Shown: positions 7,696-12,325 of the stretch, piece by piece
Numbering within the stretch: the stretch's first letter is position 1
Layout: every line of letters starts with the position of its first letter
NCBI GenBank assembly: GCA_014239715.1
Contig: JAAZYJ010000162.1
Coordinates: 1-12,325 of the forward strand
Origin: Flavobacteriales bacterium
GTDB lineage: Bacteria; Bacteroidota; Bacteroidia; Flavobacteriales; Parvicellaceae
DNA length: 12,325 nt
Direction of reading: 5' to 3'
Translations under genes and position numbers: made by a program
The notes under the pieces: model-generated
Database searches by the model: none
What the model saw: only the letters and a program-made list of their open reading frames with translations
Told to the model about the DNA's origin: nothing

Positions 7696-9216
7696 ATGTT
7701 GAAAGGACTGATCTTAATAGTGATTTTTAGCACAACTGTTCAATTCTGCCTTGGACAAAATTTCAGCTGGGGCGAACCTGTGAATTTAAAAGGTAAAGCA
7801 AAAATGAGACGATTTTTGTCAGCTGACAGCTCGGGTTTCACGGCAGTTGTTGCACAATACAAAACCTTTGGTAACCCGGAAGCTTTTATTGAAGAATTCA
7901 GCTTGCCTGAGATGGAGTCTGTAAATTCTTATACGGCTCGAACGACTACAGGAGAAATTGAAACATTAGTTGAGCTGGGTGGAAAAATATACGCCCTGGT
8001 AGTTACAAACGATTCACAAAATGATCGTATTCAAGCCCATGCAAGATTGGCCAGTAACCCCGCGAGTAAAATGAATACAATTGGCTCCATAAATTACAAG
8101 CGTGTGAATCAAAAAGGATCTTTTGATTTTGTTGAATCAGTCGATCGTGAAAAACTATTGGTTGTAGAAACACCGGCATATGAAAAATACAAAATGGAGG
8201 AATTTAAATTCATCATGTTTGACAGCTCCTTCACAATATTATGGGAGAAAGAGATCAAGCTGCCTTACCTGGATCAGGAATTCAAAATAGTAAAAAATAA
8301 GGTAGATGGAAATGGCAATGTTTTCTTGCTAACAGCGTATAAATCACTGGTCTCAAAGCAAAGCCAGCAGAGAGGGATGCCGATCAAGAACTATACAGTA
8401 CTTATTTACAATAAAGAACAGAACAGGTTGAAGGAATTTAACATACGACTGAAAGATAAATGGGTTAGTGGCTTGAATATGGAATTTGACCATTCCGGAG
8501 ATCTTGTGGTTGGAGGATTTTATAATGTGTCCAGAGACAATGGCGTGGCAGGCACTTTTTATCTGACAATAGATAAGGATTCATTAACGATCAACAGTAA
8601 AAGTCTTAGCCCTTTTTCCGACGTGTTCCTATCCGGATTTCCGCTGAGCAAAAAAGAACGAATAGAAAACAAGCTGGAAGATTTTTATTTCGACCATTTT
8701 GTAATTGCAGAGGATGGGTCGGCATTCTTTACTGCAGAGCAATATTATGTGCGGACAACCAGTTATTTCGATCAGCGAACGGGCGTTACCAATTACACCT
8801 ACTATTATCATTACAACGACATTATTGTGGTTAAAATGGATGCCGAGGCAAAGATCCTCTGGACAAGAAGAGTTCCAAAAAAACAGGTGACCACGAATGA
8901 TAATGGCGACTATTCAGGATATGCTGTTGTACCTCATGATGGTGGGGTGAAGGTTTTATTCAATGACAATCCAAAGAACCTTGAAGACCCGAACGCACTT
9001 AGACCAAAACCAATGAACAACCCGCAAAGAAGCAGAACGGTTTTAGTAAGTATCAGCCCTCAAGGAGAAATTCAGAAATCGTTGCTTTTTAGCGGCGAAG
9101 AGCTGGAAACAATTATTCAGCCAAGGATCCAAAGACGAGTCGGAAATGACGCGCTGCTGCTGTTTACTCAGAAGTCAAGATCGTTCAGGTTTGTGAAGAT
9201 GAGTTTTTCGGAATAG
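7696..9216 (+). CDS. Secreted protein of unknown function, probably beta-propeller-like
   Basis: I do not recognise a named family. The 506-residue product starts with a Sec signal peptide (K3, hydrophobic 4-19) with likely cleavage after G20, leaving Q-N-F-S-W. There is no lipobox, because the residues before C18 (V-Q-F) do not fit. The mature part has recurring short strand patterns: 'GNVFLLTAYKS', 'GDLVVGGFYNVS', 'DGSAFFTAEQYY', 'NDIIVVKMDAEAKILW' (from about residue 374) and 'VLVSISPQGEIQKSLLF'. These, with repeated D-G or N-G turns, suggest an irregular beta-propeller. Near the middle of the C-terminal half is a run rich in Tyr and Thr just before the NDIIVVK strand. No catalytic residues or C-terminal sorting domain are apparent. 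It lies 21 nt after rlmN and 55 nt before the polyprenyl synthase, so it is probably co-transcribed. Likely periplasmic or outer-surface. Confidence 0.8.
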   Translation: MLKGLILIVIFSTTVQFCLGQNFSWGEPVNLKGKAKMRRFLSADSSGFTAVVAQYKTFGNPEAFIEEFSLPEMESVNSYTARTTTGEIETLVELGGKIYALVVTNDSQNDRIQAHARLASNPASKMNTIGSINYKRVNQKGSFDFVESVDREKLLVVETPAYEKYKMEEFKFIMFDSSFTILWEKEIKLPYLDQEFKIVKNKVDGNGNVFLLTAYKSLVSKQSQQRGMPIKNYTVLIYNKEQNRLKEFNIRLKDKWVSGLNMEFDHSGDLVVGGFYNVSRDNGVAGTFYLTIDKDSLTINSKSLSPFSDVFLSGFPLSKKERIENKLEDFYFDHFVIAEDGSAFFTAEQYYVRTTSYFDQRTGVTNYTYYYHYNDIIVVKMDAEAKILWTRRVPKKQVTTNDNGDYSGYAVVPHDGGVKVLFNDNPKNLEDPNALRPKPMNNPQRSRTVLVSISPQGEIQKSLLFSGEELETIIQPRIQRRVGNDALLLFTQKSRSFRFVKMSFSE

Positions 9217-9271
9217 AACTAAACAGAGGGTAGATAGAAGTCTTTTTTCTCGATATTTGCCAAGTACGACA

Positions 9272-10252
9272 ATGGCATTAGCGATAGTTAAACAAATAAA
9301 GGCACCGGTGGCCGAGGAAATGAAATTGTTTGAAGAGAAGTTCAAAGCTTCTATGAAAAGCAGTGTTCCGCTTCTCGACAGGATCACACATTACATCGTG
9401 AAACGCAAAGGAAAGCAAATGAGACCTTTGTTCGTTTTCTTGAGTGCGAAGCTGTGTGGTGGTGTTACAGATTCAACCTACAGCGCTGCATCGCTGATCG
9501 AATTGTTGCATACAGCTACGCTGGTGCATGATGATGTGGTAGACGATGCCAATTTCAGAAGAGGGATGTTTTCAATTAACGCCCTTTGGAAAAATAAGAT
9601 TGCTGTTTTGGTTGGTGATTTTCTATTGAGTAAAGGGCTCCTTCTTTCTGTCGAGAACGAAGAGTTTGAAATGCTGAAGCTGGTTTCTGATGCGGTTAAA
9701 GAGATGAGTGAAGGGGAGCTGCTTCAAATAGAAAAAGCCAGAAAGCTCGATATCACGGAAGATATTTATTACGAAGTGATCAGACAGAAAACGGCAAGTC
9801 TGATAGCAGCATGTTGCGCAACTGGAGCCCGATCAGCGGGAGTGGATGACCTGACGGTTTCTAAGATGAAGAAATTCGGTGAGCACATAGGTATGGCCTT
9901 TCAGATCAAAGATGACATCTTTGATTATGGAACAGGCGACAACATAGGCAAGCCAACAGGTATTGACATCAAGGAGCGAAAAATGACATTGCCTCTGATC
10001 TACACAATGAATGTTGTGGATCGAAAGGTAAAACGTCGCATGAAAAACATCATTAAGAACCACAACGAAGAGGCGGAGCATGTCAAGTATGTTGTGGATC
10101 AGGTGATCGCAAACGGAGGGCTTGATTTTGCGCACGAGCGCATGATGGATTATACAAAGAAAGCATTGGCTATTTTGGCTGATTTTAATGATTCAGATGC
10201 CAAGGATGCCTTGGTCGATCTGGTTACATACACGACGGAAAGAACAAAATGA
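9272..10252 (+). CDS. Long-chain trans-polyprenyl diphosphate synthase (octaprenyl/heptaprenyl type)
   Basis: This enzyme condenses isopentenyl diphosphate units onto an allylic diphosphate to make the all-trans side chain of a quinone, probably menaquinone in this phylum. The IPP-binding 'GKQMRP' is at 47-52. The first aspartate-rich motif is D87-D88-V-V-D91 within 'LVHDDVVDDANFRRG', and the second is D214-D215-I-F-D218 in 'GMAFQIKDDIFDYG'. The residue five before the first motif is Ala82, small rather than aromatic, which in this family favours long products; exact length cannot be read from sequence. ATG at 9272 (326 residues) is chosen over an in-frame TTG at 9257, because 'MALAIVKQIKAPVAEEM' fits the family's N-terminus. 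The stop overlaps the next gene's start as ATGA. ispB is a possible name, but chain length is unproven. Confidence 0.93.
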   Translation: MALAIVKQIKAPVAEEMKLFEEKFKASMKSSVPLLDRITHYIVKRKGKQMRPLFVFLSAKLCGGVTDSTYSAASLIELLHTATLVHDDVVDDANFRRGMFSINALWKNKIAVLVGDFLLSKGLLLSVENEEFEMLKLVSDAVKEMSEGELLQIEKARKLDITEDIYYEVIRQKTASLIAACCATGARSAGVDDLTVSKMKKFGEHIGMAFQIKDDIFDYGTGDNIGKPTGIDIKERKMTLPLIYTMNVVDRKVKRRMKNIIKNHNEEAEHVKYVVDQVIANGGLDFAHERMMDYTKKALAILADFNDSDAKDALVDLVTYTTERTK

Positions 10253-10644
10253 AACGTATACTGCCAATTTTAATATTGCTTGCTGCTTGCGGAAGTGGTG
10301 AGACCGAAGAACAAATTAAAACAGAGGTGGAATCTGTGCCGGTGAATCAGGAAACCGTTTCTGATGGTGAGTTCATTTCGAAATACGATGACGGTTCGGT
10401 CAAACTGAGCGGTACTATCGTTAATGAGCAACGATCGGGCACGTGGACCTCATATCACCGGAACGGCAACAAGGCCAGTGAAAATGAATACAGTAATGGA
10501 TTGTTGAACGGTAAAACGGTTTCCTATTATGAGGACGGCACCATCCGCTACATCGGCTACTATACCAACGATGAAAAAGACGGCGTTTGGCAGTTTTTCA
10601 ATTCGGACGGGACGGAAGCACAAACCGAGAATTACTCGGAATGA
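10249..10644 (+). CDS. Small lipoprotein with MORN-like repeats (YwqK-type)
   Basis: The 131-residue product has a lipoprotein signal: 'MKRILPILILLAAC' with lipobox L-A-A-C and C14 as the lipidated residue, followed by G-S-G and an acidic stretch (E-T-E-E). After a linker to about residue 40 there are about three MORN_2-like units of 22-25 residues: roughly 46-73, 74-97 and 98-121. Each has a G-x-W/V-x-x-Y/F strand and an N-G or D-G turn ('SGTWTSYHRNG', 'NGKTVSYYEDG', 'DGVWQFFNSDG'). Databases often call such proteins 'toxin-antitoxin system YwqK family antitoxin'; no toxin gene is adjacent and the lipid anchor argues for an envelope role. The start overlaps the previous stop (ATGA), so it is translationally coupled to the polyprenyl synthase gene. 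Function unknown. Confidence 0.87.
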   Translation: MKRILPILILLAACGSGETEEQIKTEVESVPVNQETVSDGEFISKYDDGSVKLSGTIVNEQRSGTWTSYHRNGNKASENEYSNGLLNGKTVSYYEDGTIRYIGYYTNDEKDGVWQFFNSDGTEAQTENYSE

Positions 10645-10657
10645 CCGTTTATTTCGC

Positions 10658-10690
10658 CACAGAAATACCATGATAATTCATGATTCTGTG
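10658..10690 (+). terminator. Possible terminator-like hairpin after the lipoprotein gene
   Basis: An outer 7-bp stem CACAGAA/TTCTGTG (10658-10664 with 10684-10690) encloses an inner 5-bp stem CATGA/TCATG (10669-10673 with 10678-10682) with a TAAT loop, separated by an asymmetric internal loop. It starts 13 nt after the stop codon, where a terminator for the DUF2339-lipoprotein operon would be expected. The following sequence (CAGTTTATTC) has only a weak T-tract, so intrinsic termination is uncertain; it may be a 3'-end stabilising hairpin. Confidence 0.35.
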
Positions 10691-10735
10691 CAGTTTATTC
10701 AAAGTTATGGTAAAGAGTCAGAGAGGTATAGACCG

Positions 10736-10788
10736 GAAAATTGCCATGTGGTTTTAGATCAAATCAGGGCAAGAACATGGCAATTTTC
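10736..10788. repeat. 14-bp perfect inverted repeat with a 25-nt spacer
   Basis: GAAAATTGCCATGT (10736-10749) and ACATGGCAATTTTC (10775-10788) are exact reverse complements separated by 25 nt. The RNA would form a 14-bp hairpin. There is no T-tract on either side, so it is not an ordinary terminator. It could be part of a small RNA, a protein-binding site pair or a dispersed palindromic repeat. Only one copy was noticed in the window. Confidence 0.7.
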
Positions 10789-10900
10789 GCAGTTACTTTA
10801 GTCTATGAGTATAAATATACTTAGTAGAGGTGCGTATTGTTGCTTTTATGTGATGACCGATGCAGTTTTAATGACGGAATGCCGTATTTCATAATCCTTG

Positions 10901-10942
10901 TGTGTGAAGCAAAAGTTCGGCTTACGTGTTTTGCTGGACACA
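10901..10942. repeat. Imperfect hairpin, 5 + 7 bp, upstream of dnaG
   Basis: TGTGT-GA-AGCAAAA (10901-10914) pairs with TTTTGCT-GG-ACACA (10929-10942), giving 7-bp and 5-bp stems separated by a symmetrical 2x2 internal loop, with a 14-nt terminal loop. It lies about 60 nt before the dnaG start codon and upstream of the likely -7 box, so it may act at the DNA level or belong to a separate transcript. Function unknown. Confidence 0.5.
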
Positions 10943-10988
10943 TGCTATTTGATTTATCAACATGAGGATGAATACACGTTGATAGTAT

Positions 10989-10996
10989 TATCTTTG
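10989..10996 (+). promoter_or_regulatory. Candidate promoter -7 box for dnaG
   Basis: TATCTTTG matches the Bacteroidota -7 consensus TAnnTTTG exactly, and is the only exact match on the coding strand that I noticed in this gap. No TTG is present 19-21 nt upstream, so the -33 element is missing or degenerate. Transcription would begin at about 11001-11003, right at the ATG at 11004, implying a leader of almost zero length. The match is short and could be chance. Confidence 0.33.
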
Positions 10997-11003
10997 TTTA
11001 CAT

Positions 11004-12325
11004 ATGATGATCCCGAAGCACATTATTGACCAGATATTTGAAACCGCGAGGATCGAAGAGGTAATTGGGCAATTTGTCAGCTTGAAAAAATCAGGGTCCA
11101 ACTACAAAGGGCTGAGTCCTTTTGTCAATGAAAAAACTCCATCTTTCATGGTTTCTCCTGCCAAGGGAATTTTCAAGGATTTTAGCTCGGGCAAAGGAGG
11201 GAACGTAGTATCGTTCCTGATGGAACACGAAAGCTATTCCTATCCGGAAGCGTTAAAATGGCTTGGTAAATATTACAATATAGAGATCCCGGAAAGAGAG
11301 CTGAGCGATGAAGAAAAGGCAAAATTGGACGAACGCGATTCATTGTTCATTGCCAATACGTTTGCGCAGACATTCTTCGTCGACCAGCTGGAAAGTGAAG
11401 AAGGGAAGGCGATAGGGTTGAGCTATTTTGTAGAACGCGGTTATAGAGACGATATAATCAAGAAATTTCAATTGGGGTATTCTCCCGACCAGAGCGATGC
11501 ATTGATCAAAGCGGCTAAGGATGGTGGGCATAAATTGGATTTCTTTGAGAAGCTGGGGCTGATCAAGACCAAAGAGAATGGAGATCAGTTCGATTTTTTC
11601 AGAGGACGGGTCATGTTCCCCATTCATAACCTGACCGGACGGGTTCTTGGGTTTGGGGGAAGAACACTTCGAAAAGGGAAGAAAACGGCCAAGTACTTCA
11701 ATTCGCCTGAAAGTCCGATCTACCATAAATCTGATGTGCTTTATGGCATTTACCACGCTCGGAAAAGCATGGGGAGTAAAGACCTTTGTTACTTGGTGGA
11801 AGGCTATACTGATGTTATCGCTATGCATCAGGCAGGAATTGAGAATGTAGTTGCCTCATCAGGAACTGCGCTTACCGCCGGACAGATCAGACTGATCAAA
11901 AGGTTTACACCCAACATCACAATTTTGTATGATGGTGATGCCGCAGGAATTCGAGCTTCTTTCCGCGGTATTGACCTTATTCTGGAAGAAGGAATGAATG
12001 TAAAGGTGGTCCCGTTTCCCGATGGCGAGGATCCCGATTCATATTCAAAGAAAGTATCCTCGGAAGAATTGAAGGAATATCTTGAGCAAAATGCCAAGGA
12101 TTTTATTTCATTCAAAACGAATTCAGTACTTGCCGAAACGCAGGATGACCAGATAAAAAAGTCAGCATTAATTCGTGAGGTCATCGCTTCAATAGCATTG
12201 GTGCCGAATCAAATTTCAAGGTCAGTTTACATCAAGCAGACCAGCCAGCAGTTCGAGATCGCGGAACAGACCCTGATCAGCGAATTGAATAAGATCCTGA
12301 GAAATAAACAGAAAAAGGACAGGCG
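11004..12325 (+). CDS. dnaG: DNA primase DnaG, 3'-truncated by the window edge; zinc ligands missing
   Basis: DnaG makes the RNA primers for replication. The 440 visible codons cover the N-terminal zinc-binding-type domain, the catalytic core and the Toprim domain; the helicase-binding C-terminus lies beyond the window. Two ATGs (11004, 11007) are possible starts; an in-frame TAG at 10983-10985 excludes anything earlier. The N-terminal domain aligns well with the CHC2 finger ('FVSLKKSGSNYKGLSPF', then 'NEKTPSFMVSPAKGIF'). However, all four expected ligands are replaced: S38, V41, D59 and S62 stand where C, H, C and C are usual. The core looks functional: Toprim E266 in 'VEGYTDVIAMHQAG', D310 and D312 in 'LYDGDAAGIRA', then 'PFPDGEDPDSY'. 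The frame is open without interruption, so this is a working gene and not a decayed copy. Confidence 0.95.
   Translation, partial: MMIPKHIIDQIFETARIEEVIGQFVSLKKSGSNYKGLSPFVNEKTPSFMVSPAKGIFKDFSSGKGGNVVSFLMEHESYSYPEALKWLGKYYNIEIPERELSDEEKAKLDERDSLFIANTFAQTFFVDQLESEEGKAIGLSYFVERGYRDDIIKKFQLGYSPDQSDALIKAAKDGGHKLDFFEKLGLIKTKENGDQFDFFRGRVMFPIHNLTGRVLGFGGRTLRKGKKTAKYFNSPESPIYHKSDVLYGIYHARKSMGSKDLCYLVEGYTDVIAMHQAGIENVVASSGTALTAGQIRLIKRFTPNITILYDGDAAGIRASFRGIDLILEEGMNVKVVPFPDGEDPDSYSKKVSSEELKEYLEQNAKDFISFKTNSVLAETQDDQIKKSALIREVIASIALVPNQISRSVYIKQTSQQFEIAEQTLISELNKILRNKQKKDR

Larger units (their letters stand above)
10645..11003. other. 359-nt gap without a recognisable gene, rich in inverted repeats
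   Basis: No convincing coding region is seen on either strand. The longest reading frame inside is a 43-codon stretch (10670-10801) with no recognisable protein features. The gap holds at least three inverted repeats (10658-10690, 10736-10788 and 10901-10942), an AT-rich palindrome (AGTATA-AA-TATACT, 10808-10821) and a promoter -7 match next to dnaG. Compared with the tight packing elsewhere, this is an unusually long and structured space. It could hold a small RNA, a terminator plus a dnaG leader, or decayed sequence. I cannot match it to a known RNA family. Confidence 0.6.

Noticed and set aside
7696..7761. Reading the signal of the 506-residue secreted protein as a lipoprotein signal because of C18.
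   Set aside because: The residues before the cysteine (V-Q-F) do not fit a lipobox, while a signal peptidase I site after G20 is reasonable.
9252..9259. GATATTTG as a promoter -7 box for the polyprenyl synthase gene.
   Set aside because: It lacks the leading T of TAnnTTTG and no TTG is found at the right distance upstream; the gene is more simply explained as part of the rlmN operon.
10249..10644. A toxin-antitoxin system based on the usual database name of YwqK-like repeat proteins.
   Set aside because: No toxin-like gene is next to it, the protein is a lipoprotein, and MORN-like repeats do not themselves imply antitoxin activity.
10700..10707. CAAAGTTA as a -7 box on the - strand.
   Set aside because: No matching -33 element is present at the right distance, and there is no gene to its left on that strand.
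10529..10801. A + strand reading frame of about 90 codons running from inside the lipoprotein gene into the gap, and its ATG-initiated 43-codon tail at 10670-10801.
   Set aside because: The first half is an out-of-frame shadow of the lipoprotein gene, and the tail overlaps two hairpins and has no recognisable protein features. No evidence of a start signal.
11340..11828. A 162-codon open frame on the - strand.
   Set aside because: It is fully antisense to the well-conserved core of dnaG, so it is a coding shadow.
11004..12325. dnaG as a decayed or phage-type primase because of the lost zinc ligands.
   Set aside because: The frame is intact and the Toprim catalytic residues and surrounding motifs are all conserved, so it reads as the normal chromosomal primase.

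Overview
The window looks like a stretch of chromosome from a member of the Bacteroidota, probably a cytophaga-like or related marine lineage. Three things point there: the gene order ftsX, DUF3098 gene, uppP, truB, queA; a DnaG whose N-terminal zinc-finger region has the 'GLSPF..EKTPSF' and 'KDFSSGKGG' wording I recall from flavobacterial and cytophagal primases; and upstream sequences that fit the Bacteroidota promoter form TTG-N19-TAnnTTTG. The base composition is moderate and AT-leaning. All ten genes are on the + strand. No rRNA, tRNA, CRISPR array, insertion sequence or prophage gene is visible.

Layout. Positions 1-2790 hold a tightly packed operon. It contains the 3' part of ftsX (cell division ABC-type membrane subunit), a small two-helix membrane protein (DUF3098), uppP (undecaprenyl-diphosphate phosphatase, with an unusual ~100-residue insert) and truB (tRNA pseudouridine-55 synthase). 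Gaps are 2 nt or less, or stop and start codons overlap. A 105-nt gap with a candidate promoter and a 17-nt palindrome precedes queA (2896-3945, queuosine synthesis), which ends in a strong intrinsic terminator (3969-4004).

A second group starts at 4044. It has a large polytopic DUF2339 membrane protein, then rlmN (starting from TTG inside the previous gene), a secreted protein of unknown function (7696-9216), a long-chain polyprenyl diphosphate synthase (9272-10252), and a small lipoprotein with MORN-like repeats (10249-10644). A 359-nt non-coding gap rich in inverted repeats follows. Then comes dnaG (11004 to the window end, truncated), a primase in which all four zinc ligands of the CHC2-type domain are replaced.

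How the genes fit together. The content is mostly housekeeping. FtsX and UppP serve the cell envelope, and UppP and the polyprenyl synthase both act on long-chain isoprenoids. TruB, QueA and RlmN modify tRNA or rRNA, and DnaG primes replication. I see no defence, secretion or mobile system. The points most worth a second look are the zinc-less primase, the enlarged UppP loop, the structured gap before dnaG and the unassigned secreted protein.
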